A stretch of 41,707 nucleotides of DNA. Origin: Gluconobacter sp. P1C6_b. GTDB lineage: Bacteria; Pseudomonadota; Alphaproteobacteria; Acetobacterales; Acetobacteraceae. The stretch is from positions 2,207-43,913 of the forward strand of contig NZ_JACRVU010000023.1 in assembly GCF_018811945.1 (NCBI RefSeq). The letters are read 5' to 3'. A model generated the notes under the pieces. It worked only from the letters and a program-made list of their open reading frames with translations. It was not told where the DNA came from and made no database searches. Positions 33,364 through 41,707 of the stretch are shown in pieces (position 1 is the first letter of the stretch; each line of letters begins with the position of its first letter). Both the position numbers and the translations under genes were made by a program.

Positions 33364-35451
33364 ATGAGAAAAAAATCAATTTTGTTTGCAATTATTCCTG
33401 CGTTTATTGGATCTGCTCAGGCTGAAGAAGGCATGTGGACGTTTGATCATTTGCCTATTCGGCAGATGAAGCAGCAATATGGGTTTGAACCCTCTGTCGA
33501 ATGGATTAACCATGTCATTCAGTCTTCGGCACGCTTGGCGGAAGGCTGCTCTGCCTCGTTCGTATCAGGTGATGGTTTGGTGATGACAAATCATCATTGT
33601 GCCAATACGTGTCTCACGGATCTGTCTGACAAAAATCACGATTATTTCCATGATGGTTTCTCGGCTCGAGAGGTCTCAAAAGAGCCTCAGTGTCCGGGGA
33701 TGGAACTGGATCGTCTGGATCAGGTGAAAGATGTAACGGGTCGTGTCGCAGAAATGACCGCAGGAAAACATGGTGCGGAATATGGCAAAGCTTTGCAGGT
33801 TGCCAATAGTGTCCTGACCAAGGAATGCGCGCTGGGTGATGCCTCACACTGGCGTTGCGATGTCGTGACACTCTATCATGGTGGACAGACGGCGCTTTAT
33901 CGTTACCGCCGTTATCAGGATATCCGTCTCGTGATGGCGCCCGATCAGGATATAGCATTCTTTGGTGGTGATCCCGATAACTTTACATTCCCGCGTTATG
34001 ATATTGATCTATCGATGCTGCGGGTGTTTGAAGACGGCAAGCCGGTTCATACGCCGTTTTTTAAATTCGATCCAAAGGGCCCCAAGGCTGGTGATCTGGT
34101 TTTCACATCCGGAAACCCAGGACGCACACAACGGTCCCTTCCGGCCAGCGCATTGGCATTTCAACGAGATGTCAGTCTGCCAACCATTATTGCTGCTTAT
34201 TCGACCCTTGAAGGAGCGCTGTGGCAGTATTCCAGAGAAAGCAAGACCCACCTAATTGACGCACAAAATACGCTTTTCGGTGTTCAGAACGCACTGAAAT
34301 CTCTGTCTGGTACAGCAAAGGCTTTGCGTGAACCTGAAGTGATAGAAAAGCGCGAGGCGGAAGATCAAGCCCTTCAGGCGTGGATTGACGCAGATGCAGA
34401 ACGTCGCAAGACTTATGGTGATCCGTACAAAAAAGTGGAAGCCGCTCTTGCTGTGCAGCGTCAGTATTATGTGCATGATTTTGCCATAACACGCACAGTT
34501 CATGGTCTGCTGGGGGACGCTGTTATGCTGGTGTCAGCGGCGCATGAACGAAAGAAGCCAGATACAGAGCGTCGGTCCGGTTACCATGATGCGGAATTAG
34601 CCGCACTTGAAACCGAGATCGCTGCGAAAGTGCCGGTGCATACTGAATTGGAAACTACGACTTTGGCGTTAGGTATGACGACCATGCGCCAGATACTCGG
34701 TGAGGATGATGCAGCGGTCCATCTGATTCTGGGAAAAAAAAGCCCGGATGAGCGCGCCGTAGAACTGATACAGGGCACGAAACTGGCGGATCCCGCAGAG
34801 CGTCTCGCGCTTTACAAAGGTGGCGTCAAGGCCATTGAATCATCCAAAGATCCAATGATCGTTCTGGCACGTCACTTAGAGCCGGTTCTGGACACGATCC
34901 GCAATCGCAGCCGTGACCAGATTGAAGCACCGATGCACGAAGCCCAGGGTACGATTGCACGGGCCCAGTTCGCGCGTGCTCAGGCAGAAGGAAAGGCAGA
35001 TACACTTTATCCGGATGCCACGTTCTCGCCGCGACTATCTTACGGCACAGTTAAAGGCTTCCAGGATGGCGCAAAGGTCATTGCACCCTTCACGGATTTT
35101 GCAGGGATGTACAAACATGCAACGGGCAGTGATCCGTTCCGTCTGCCGCAAGTCTGGTTGGATGCGAAGCCACATCTAAACCTCTCTACGAAGCTTGATT
35201 ATGTGTCGACCAATGACATTGTCGGCGGCAATTCAGGCTCCCCTGTTATTAACCGTCAAGGCGATGTCGTTGGCCTGATTTTTGACGGTAACCTCGATAG
35301 CCTGGCGGGCGATCTTTATTACGACATCGAGCGCAATCGTGCTGTTTCCACGGATACAAGTGCCATCATGGCTGCATTGAGGACGGTGTATCACGCTGAT
35401 GCTCTTGCTGATGAACTTGAGACGGGGAAGCTAAAGTCGCGTCCGGAATAA
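33364..35451 (+). CDS. S46 family serine dipeptidyl-peptidase (DPP7-like), exported
   Basis: A 695-residue S46 peptidase, which removes dipeptides from peptide N-termini in the periplasm. A signal peptide covers about residues 1-20 (RKKSILFAIIPAF, cleavage after AQA). The chymotrypsin-like double barrel has catalytic H78 in TNHHC, a candidate Asp in DNFTFPRYDID and S624 in GGNSGSPV. An alpha-helical insertion lies in between. G642 occupies the place that is Gly in DPP7 and Arg in DPP11, suggesting a hydrophobic rather than acidic P1 preference. No zinc is needed. A Zur box-like site lies upstream and moaB follows after 18 bp. Confidence 0.9.
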   Translation: MRKKSILFAIIPAFIGSAQAEEGMWTFDHLPIRQMKQQYGFEPSVEWINHVIQSSARLAEGCSASFVSGDGLVMTNHHCANTCLTDLSDKNHDYFHDGFSAREVSKEPQCPGMELDRLDQVKDVTGRVAEMTAGKHGAEYGKALQVANSVLTKECALGDASHWRCDVVTLYHGGQTALYRYRRYQDIRLVMAPDQDIAFFGGDPDNFTFPRYDIDLSMLRVFEDGKPVHTPFFKFDPKGPKAGDLVFTSGNPGRTQRSLPASALAFQRDVSLPTIIAAYSTLEGALWQYSRESKTHLIDAQNTLFGVQNALKSLSGTAKALREPEVIEKREAEDQALQAWIDADAERRKTYGDPYKKVEAALAVQRQYYVHDFAITRTVHGLLGDAVMLVSAAHERKKPDTERRSGYHDAELAALETEIAAKVPVHTELETTTLALGMTTMRQILGEDDAAVHLILGKKSPDERAVELIQGTKLADPAERLALYKGGVKAIESSKDPMIVLARHLEPVLDTIRNRSRDQIEAPMHEAQGTIARAQFARAQAEGKADTLYPDATFSPRLSYGTVKGFQDGAKVIAPFTDFAGMYKHATGSDPFRLPQVWLDAKPHLNLSTKLDYVSTNDIVGGNSGSPVINRQGDVVGLIFDGNLDSLAGDLYYDIERNRAVSTDTSAIMAALRTVYHADALADELETGKLKSRPE

Positions 35452-35469
35452 AAGTGGAAAGATAATAAC

Positions 35470-35973
35470 TTGAACAACTCTATACCCGTTCGGATTGCCA
35501 TTCTGACTATTTCAGATAGCCGGAATTTAGAAACCGACATTTCTGGTAAGATCTTGGCCGACAGAGTCATGGAGGCAGGGCACGTTCTTGCGGCTAGGTC
35601 GATTGAAATAGATGATATCAATCGAATTACTGACGCGCTCAATATCATGATCGATAATAAGGATGTTGATGTTATAATTACCACAGGAGGAACTGGATTA
35701 ACCAAACGAGATGTCACTCCGGAAGCATTCGATCTGGTTTTAGATAAATACATTCCCGGTTTTGGAGAGCTGTTTCGAATGTTGTCTTATAAAAAGATAG
35801 GGACCTCTACAATACAATCTAGATCCATGGCGGGAGTGTCCCGTGGGAAATTACTATTTGCGCTTCCCGGATCACCAGGCGCAGTCAAAGATGGGTGGGA
35901 TGATATTTTAAAATATCAGCTAGATAGCAATCACAAACCGTGTAATTTTGTCGAAATTATTTCAAGGATATAA
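35470..35973 (+). CDS. moaB: MoaB/MogA-like molybdenum cofactor protein
   Basis: A 167-residue MoaB-type protein, which adenylates or binds molybdopterin in cofactor synthesis. The family motifs are IAILTISDSRNLETDISG, IITTGGTGLTKRDVTPEA, then SRSMAGVSRGKLLFALPGSP. The start is TTG at 35470 with weak GGAAAG upstream, 18 bp after the S46 peptidase, so the two are probably cotranscribed. Base composition is more AT-rich than most of the window. No other moa gene is present here, so its role in this operon is unclear. Confidence 0.88.
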   Translation: MNNSIPVRIAILTISDSRNLETDISGKILADRVMEAGHVLAARSIEIDDINRITDALNIMIDNKDVDVIITTGGTGLTKRDVTPEAFDLVLDKYIPGFGELFRMLSYKKIGTSTIQSRSMAGVSRGKLLFALPGSPGAVKDGWDDILKYQLDSNHKPCNFVEIISRI

Positions 35974-36012
35974 ATAAACCCGCAACTGTGTCTAAGCGGC
36001 GGAGCTAATGCG

Positions 36013-36519
36013 CTATGGCACTCCGGTTTTGAGGATAGCGATTGTGACGAGACGCCGTGCGATAGCGACGATCATCAGTTTATGTGGTTTACCCCGCTGT
36101 TTCATGCGTTCGGCGGCAGCTTTCAGAACAGGATTATGGCAGGCAGCTGTTAATCCTGCCTGGAACAGCACGTGGTGGAGAGATCTTCCTTCCCCTGAAA
36201 TGACACGTTTTCCGCACATTGCACCACTATCGTGAGCCATTGGCGCAAGTCCGGTCATGGCAGCGGCTTCTGTCGCTGTCATGCGGCCGAGCTCTGGCAT
36301 TTCTGCGAGAAGCATGACTACTGATACCGGGCCGATACCAGGAATGGAACGGAGAAGCTGTGCTTTGGCGGAGAGTTCTTCTGCCTCTGCGATAACGATT
36401 TCAATCCGTTGTTCAAGCTCGCGGATCTGGCTTTCGCGAAATACTTTGGGCTGTTGTCCATATGGAGGGATCGAAGAACCGTTTGTTGATGTGCCTTGGT
36501 TCTGATTCTGCGATGGCAT
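36013..36519 (-). pseudogene. IS110-family transposase, C-terminal fragment
   Basis: From about residue 24 of the frame (36450 downward) it encodes the Transposase_20 part: LLRSIPGIGPVSVVMLLAEM, LGRMTATEAAAMTGLAPMAH, GKRVISGEGRSLHHVLFQAG, then RMKQRGKPHKLMIVAIARR and a proper end at 36013. The first about 23 codons are unrelated junction sequence. The catalytic DEDD domain is absent. It is a close relative of the remnant at 23846-24138. Confidence 0.85.
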
Positions 36520-36565
36520 CCGGTCTGCATTTTGAGCAGATTGGGGGCTGTTACCCGCTGGATGA

Positions 36566-37305
36566 CTACGCGCTCGCGTTGATCGGCTCTAAGAAGAGGA
36601 AGCGGCGCATGTTGTAGACGATATTGGCGAGCCCGATCCTCATGGTGGCCCGGGTAATATCGAAAGTTCGGACGAACAGCCCTGTCTGTGATTTCTGATC
36701 GGCAAAGACGTGCTCGACGCGGGATCGGATCACGGACTTTCCTGCATTGGACCGCTGGATATGGAGTGGCCAGATCCGTTGTGGGGATCGTCCCGTCATC
36801 CTGCCGCTTCGCCTTCATGAACTTCAGTGTCCAGCGCGCATGACGATCCTTGTGCGACAGCTTTGCCGGCTTGTCCTGCCAGTCATCGAGGATACGTCCT
36901 GCCCGGAGGTCGGCGTTCTCAGTGTTCGTATTGCGCTGCTTTGGAGCGGCTATCAATGCTGCATCCAGGATCTGGCCTGACATCGGCAGAGAGCCTGCGT
37001 TCCGCAGGGTTGTATCAAAGCGATTGAACAGACCCTCGATCGCTCCCATCTGCGTCAGGCACTCACGGAACAGCCAGACCGTTTTGGCATCAAGAACACG
37101 ATCTGAAAGCCCCAGCCCAAGGAAGCGCATGGACGACAGGCTATCGTCCGCCAGTGCTTCCATCGGAATAGGCCAGAGCCTCCTCCAGATCAGGACGGAA
37201 CACTGCAAAATCCACAATCTGGGAAAAGGCTTCGAGCTGATCACCAAGCCCGCTCAACCGGGCAAGCCGCTCTTCAACATCAAACAAACCAGACTGCTTC
37301 ATCAT
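36566..37305 (-). pseudogene. IS5-family transposase (copy 2) with two internal deletions
   Basis: Read leftward it begins KQSGLFDVEERLARLSG and continues through LEALAYSDGSTGGR. It then jumps to LSSMRFLGLGLSDRV, having lost about 38 codons and the frame. It runs to GTIPTTDLATP and jumps again to RSNAGKSVIRSRVEHVFADQ, missing the whole central DDE region, before ending FLFLEPINASA. The element's right terminus is near 37379, as judged by divergence from copy 1. It is inactive. Confidence 0.85.
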
Positions 37306-37429
37306 CCACGCCCTCAATCAATTCAGGAGAAATGGAATCACACAGATAAACTCAAAACCAGAGGGATTTTCGAACCCTCTAGCTTATTCAAGCCCGAAAT
37401 TGTCCGGACAGACGGGTCCACCTATTCCC
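37306..37429. other. IS5 copy 2 right end and spacer
   Basis: The sequence up to 37379 matches the region upstream of copy 1 (2466-2527) nearly base for base, including GAGGG and CCCTC arms. From 37380 it diverges. CTAG at 37379-37382 could be part of a target duplication, but the other side was not located. Confidence 0.5.
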
Positions 37430-38569
<1,140 letters not shown>

Positions 38570-39199
38570 TCATTTGATGGCACTGCGCAGTCTTCGGGCT
38601 GCGTCCTGAGGATCCTCCGCGCCATAGATTCCCCCTCCCACGATAGCAACTTCGGCACCTGCATCCCGAACTGTCACGATTGTAGAAGCATTGATCCCAC
38701 CCGCTACGGCGAATGGAAGCACGCTTCCGGAAATTGTCTTGAGCAGATCAACAATGCTGTACCCAGGTAAAGATTGCTCATCCAATCCCGCATGGAGTTC
38801 GACGTGAGAAACCCCCAGATCTTTTAGTTCGGAAATCCGGGAGAGACGGTTCTGTGGAGGCACACCAATCAAATCAGCAACGACCCGTTTTTGATACGTA
38901 TGTCCGGCTTTAACGGCACCTGCGATCGTAGCATCGTTCGCAAGGGCCAGCACGCCAACGGAGTCAGCCCCCGCTTCAAACGCCATGGTGGCTTCAAGCT
39001 CCCCGGCATCCATTGTTTTATAATCTGCGAAGAGTTCTTTCTCTGGATAAGCAGTCTTGATAGCCCTGAGAACCGCTAAACCCTCTGCTTTGACGAGCGG
39101 TGTACCAATTTCGATAATATCAACATATGGCGCAACCTTTCCCAGCAGAAGGAGAGCATCTCGCGTGCGCAGAAGATCCAAAGCAATCTGAAGTTTCAT
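38570..39199 (-). CDS. hxlA: 3-hexulose-6-phosphate synthase
   Basis: A 209-residue TIM-barrel aldolase of the orotidine-phosphate-decarboxylase superfamily that condenses formaldehyde with ribulose 5-phosphate. It starts MKLQIALDLL. The signature DYKTMDAGELEATMAFEAGA and VELHAGLDEQ contain the active-site residues, and AVAGGINAST binds phosphate. The ATG at 39199 fits the normal length; the frame runs upstream through hxlB without homology. It lies 4 bp after hxlB, so the two ribulose monophosphate pathway enzymes are coupled. Confidence 0.93.
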   Translation of the reverse strand: MKLQIALDLLRTRDALLLLGKVAPYVDIIEIGTPLVKAEGLAVLRAIKTAYPEKELFADYKTMDAGELEATMAFEAGADSVGVLALANDATIAGAVKAGHTYQKRVVADLIGVPPQNRLSRISELKDLGVSHVELHAGLDEQSLPGYSIVDLLKTISGSVLPFAVAGGINASTIVTVRDAGAEVAIVGGGIYGAEDPQDAARRLRSAIK

Positions 39200-39203
39200 G
39201 ACA

Positions 39204-39782
39204 TTATTCCCAATTTGCGTGACGGGCCCAAAGCACGTCCTTTTCGAGGTGGTTGGCCTGCCAGATGGCATGAAAGAGGCTGTCCAGAACCAGAATGGCC
39301 GCCTGTTCGAACAGCGACCCGGCGTACTGAACCGTGGATCCTCTATGTGAACTTTGCTTCCCAGCAGCATCTATGATGATCGAGACAGTCGCGATCTGGC
39401 TCAAGGGACTGTCCGCTGCTGTGGTCAGGGCAATCACATCTGCTTCCGCACGGACCACTTTACGAGCGATCGCGAGCATACTGTCCGTGCTCCCGGATCC
39501 TGACGGAATAATTACGACATCTCCGTAACTTACGGCCGGTGCCGTTGATTCAGACAGCATGTGGACCTTCAGTCCGAGATGCATGAACCTCATTGCGTTC
39601 ATTCCCATCCCAATGCCACTGCGACCGGCACCTGCAAAATACAGGCGCGGCGCAGATGCGATCATGCGTGCTGCCCTTTTACAGTTCTCAATACGTACAG
39701 AGTGTAAGGCATGAGAAATCTCAGTCACGATTGTCGACAGAGCGTCGGAAACAGCCTTCGTATCGGGCGATATAAACGCCAT
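39204..39782 (-). CDS. hxlB: 6-phospho-3-hexuloisomerase
   Basis: A 192-residue SIS-domain isomerase that converts 3-hexulose 6-phosphate to fructose 6-phosphate. Marks are RLYFAGAGRSGIGMGMNAMR, the serine-rich phosphate loop IPSGSGSTDSM and the C-terminal QYAGSLFEQAAILVLDSLF with the conserved Glu. It is the first gene of the formaldehyde operon and begins 93 bp from the divergent LysR gene. With hxlA it completes formaldehyde assimilation or detoxification through the ribulose monophosphate route. Confidence 0.93.
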   Translation of the reverse strand: MAFISPDTKAVSDALSTIVTEISHALHSVRIENCKRAARMIASAPRLYFAGAGRSGIGMGMNAMRFMHLGLKVHMLSESTAPAVSYGDVVIIPSGSGSTDSMLAIARKVVRAEADVIALTTAADSPLSQIATVSIIIDAAGKQSSHRGSTVQYAGSLFEQAAILVLDSLFHAIWQANHLEKDVLWARHANWE

Positions 39783-39816
39783 GCTTCCCCTCCCCTGATT
39801 CTTTTTGATTGACTGG

Positions 39817-39850
39817 CTTATCTGCCCCAGAGCCGTTGCCAGAAGATAAG
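39817..39850. promoter_or_regulatory. Inverted repeat in the hxlB-LysR spacer
   Basis: Arms CTTATCT (39817-39823) and AGATAAG (39844-39850) are perfect inverted repeats 20 bp apart in the 93-bp divergent spacer. They could form a LysR binding region controlling the hxl operon, although the spacing is longer than a standard T-N11-A site. Confidence 0.35.
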
Positions 39851-39875
39851 AGAACAGCCAGGATCAAACAAACAA

Positions 39876-40814
39876 ATGAGGTCAATGGTGGGTATCGATC
39901 ATATCAATTTGGCTGGGCTCGATTTGAATCTTCTGATCGCTCTGGATGCTCTTCTGGAAACGGGAAGTGTGACAAAAGCTGGAAAGCTGATGGGGATCGG
40001 CCAATCTGCCATGAGCCATAATTTAGGGCGTCTTCGAACTCTTTTTGGAGACGAACTGTTGACACGACATGCGGGCGGCATGCGACGCACCCCGCGCGCA
40101 GAAGCTCTCCGCCTACCCGTGCGAGAGGCCCTCAGTAGTCTTCAGGCTTTGTTAGGGCGTGAAACACCATTTGATCCAGCCACAGCTGAACGTCTTTTCA
40201 GGATTGCAGTCCCAGACAGTATCGAAATGCTTCTGATGCCTCGATTTCTAGCGTACCTTCAGGAAAAGGCTCCAGGAATTCGCCTGCGCCTACATAACGT
40301 TGATCCTGAATCCGTCCTCAATACGCTAGATGAAAACAAAATCGATCTCGCGATTAGTATAGGACCCTTCAGTGGTGCACAAACCCACCATAAAAGCCGT
40401 CTTTTAATGCGGGATGAATATCTGGTTCTCTTCAATTCTCATATCACAAAATTAAAAACACCACTTTCTCTCGACGATTTTCTTAAATTCCCACATCTGC
40501 TGACAAGCTTGCGACCTGGGGAGCATGGTGTGGTTGATAAGGCCTTGGCGCTCCTGGGATTGAGCCGCTCAATTGCCCTGACAACGCCAAGATTTATGAG
40601 CGTTGCTCCTTTGCTCGTGCAGGCTCCCGTGATAGCGACCATGCACAGCCGCCCTGCGCAAATGCTGGCAAAGATCTTCAATCTTACGACCAGTCCGCCT
40701 CCTGTAGCACTCACAGATGTCAGGATCGACATGATCTGGCATGGATCCTACGGAGACGATCAGGCGCACTGCTGGATACGCGACACGCTATGGAAGATGG
40801 CGCAAATCCCTTAA
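39876..40814 (+). CDS. LysR-family regulator of the formaldehyde operon
   Basis: A 312-residue LysR protein of the NodD/PcpR-like branch. The HTH is LAGLDLNLLIALDALLETGS, then VTKAGKLMGIGQSAMSHNLG and LFGDELLTRHAGG. The effector domain covers about 100-305. It resembles the LysR at 20618. It is divergent from hxlB and so probably controls hxlB-hxlA-adhC, possibly in response to formaldehyde or a C1 adduct. An internal ATG at 39885 is an alternative start. Confidence 0.92.
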   Translation: MRSMVGIDHINLAGLDLNLLIALDALLETGSVTKAGKLMGIGQSAMSHNLGRLRTLFGDELLTRHAGGMRRTPRAEALRLPVREALSSLQALLGRETPFDPATAERLFRIAVPDSIEMLLMPRFLAYLQEKAPGIRLRLHNVDPESVLNTLDENKIDLAISIGPFSGAQTHHKSRLLMRDEYLVLFNSHITKLKTPLSLDDFLKFPHLLTSLRPGEHGVVDKALALLGLSRSIALTTPRFMSVAPLLVQAPVIATMHSRPAQMLAKIFNLTTSPPPVALTDVRIDMIWHGSYGDDQAHCWIRDTLWKMAQIP

Positions 40815-40847
40815 AAAATTTGTTCCTCAGTTATGACGGTATTATTT

Positions 40848-41464
40848 CTAAGAAACAGGAAGATGATATCTCATGGCTTCTACCAACGCTGCAAAAGCTG
40901 GTGAGTGTAATCGCCTGCTGGGATAATACAGATAGGGGCCTTCACACTCTAAGCTCCATTCAGAAAGCACCTCAACCAGTTGTCCCATTTCAATATCGGG
41001 CTTTGCCAGATCATAAGGAACGTAGCCCAACCCAATCCCATCAATAGCAGCACCGAGGACCAACATAGAGTTGCTAAACGTTGTTTGTCCTGCCACACGA
41101 AATGCGATTTCGCGTCCTGTCGGTTCACGAAACTCCCACTTCAGGTTTCCTCCAGCAGTCGTCATCCGCATATTAATACAGTTATGACGGCGCAAATCAT
41201 GAGGCGTTGCAGGGGGCAGATGACGGTGAAAATAATCCGGTGATCCTACGACGCAAAAGCGCCAGTCGGGGCCCACACGCGTCGCGACCATGTCTTTCTC
41301 GATGGCTTCCCCGATACGGACTCCTGCATCAAAGCGTTCTGCAACGATATCAACAAAAGCGTAATCCATGCTGAATTCGATGTTGATGTCGGGGTATTGT
41401 TGGAGAAATTCGAGAAGTTTAGGTCGAAACACCAGTTCTATGGCCGCATCGGTGCATGTAGAGG
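40848..41464 (-). pseudogene. LysR-family regulator truncated by an IS3 insertion
   Basis: About 205 codons of a LysR effector domain: AAIELVFRPKLLEFLQQYPD, then VDIVAERFDAGVRIGEAI and IDGIGLGYVPYDLAKPDI. The N-terminal HTH is missing. The upstream sequence beyond about 41465 belongs to the left end of an IS3-family element. The open frame continues some 12 codons into the insertion and uses a chance start at 41501. Without a DNA-binding domain it should be inactive. Confidence 0.85.
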
Positions 41465-41707
41465 TGGTCCCCATTTTTCGGACAGGGCGATAAGCTATCA
41501 TCTGGCCTGAACGAGGACGGGTTTTATGGGCAAGGTTACGCGGAAACGGTATGCGGCAGAGTTCAAGTCACGGGTTGCGCTGGAGGCGATCCGTGGGGAA
41601 CTGACGCTGGCGGAACTGGCTTCGAAACATGGGGTACATCAGACGATGATCGCCCAGTGGAAACGGCAGGCGATCGAGGGGATGGCGGCGACCTTTTCCG
41701 GGAAGAC
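41465..41707 (+). mobile_element. IS3-family element, left end (continues beyond the window)
   Basis: A terminal-repeat-like TGGTCCCCATTTTTCGGACA begins at 41465, where the homology of the truncated LysR gene stops. The orfA start follows 61 bp later. The right half of the element is outside the window. Confidence 0.7.
41526..41707 (+). CDS. IS3-family transposase OrfA, partial
   Basis: The first about 60 codons of an IS3 OrfA, the DNA-binding subunit made before programmed frameshifting to OrfAB. It starts MGKVTRKRYAAEFKSRVALE. The HTH ELASKHGVHQTMIAQWKRQA is characteristic. The frame is still open at the window end. Confidence 0.9.
   Translation, partial: MGKVTRKRYAAEFKSRVALEAIRGELTLAELASKHGVHQTMIAQWKRQAIEGMAATFSGK

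Overview
The window looks like an accessory chromosomal or large-plasmid region of an alphaproteobacterium, most likely an acetic acid bacterium (Acetobacteraceae). The clues are the IS5- and IS110-type insertion sequences, the moderately GC-rich coding style, the many small oxidoreductase/regulator pairs and an alphaproteobacterial-type Zur box. No rRNA, tRNA, CRISPR array or phage module was seen. This assignment is inference from protein style, not from a marker gene.

Layout. 1-2527: an IS5-family element split by a complete IS110-family element (134-1832), whose 331-nt 5' non-coding region is structured and is a candidate bridge-RNA gene. 2666-6465: a MocR-type regulator followed by an operon of an ABM-domain protein, a Tm-1-like protein and a TIM-barrel PEP-hydrolase-like protein, closed by a strong terminator. 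6955-8797: nitroreductase plus MFS exporter. 9017-11091: VOC protein and GST, divergent from a LysR regulator. 11214-14633: Rrf2/flavoprotein and MFS/TetR divergent pairs, each with a clear operator-like inverted repeat. 14804-18499: SDR, SRPBCC, aldo/keto reductase, NTF2-like and GlxA-type genes. 18634-21547: alpha/beta hydrolase and MBL-fold hydrolase, divergent from a LysR gene. 21704-23630: ferredoxin, NmrA-like protein and TetR in one overlapping operon. 23730-25477: IS debris, a MOSC protein and a decayed ferredoxin reductase.

25659-35973 is the most coherent part: a zinc-starvation island. Around one Zur box (29822-29839) two operons diverge. Leftward run folE, hisI, a COG0523/ZigA GTPase, a class III alcohol dehydrogenase paralog and a Cam-type gamma carbonic anhydrase. 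Rightward run a DUF1826 protein, a Zur-like regulator and a second threonyl-tRNA synthetase. Several are back-up copies of zinc enzymes: the dehydrogenase has lost two of the four structural-zinc cysteines and HisI has lost one zinc cysteine, whereas FolE and ThrS keep their zinc ligands. A second site, 16/18 identical to the first, lies upstream of an exported S46 serine dipeptidyl-peptidase and moaB, which suggests a previously unassigned extension of the Zur response.

36013-37379 is further IS110/IS5 wreckage. 37430-40814 is a formaldehyde module: 6-phospho-3-hexuloisomerase, 3-hexulose-6-phosphate synthase and a canonical class III (glutathione-dependent formaldehyde) dehydrogenase, divergent from a LysR regulator. 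The window ends with a LysR gene truncated by an IS3-family element that runs off the right edge.
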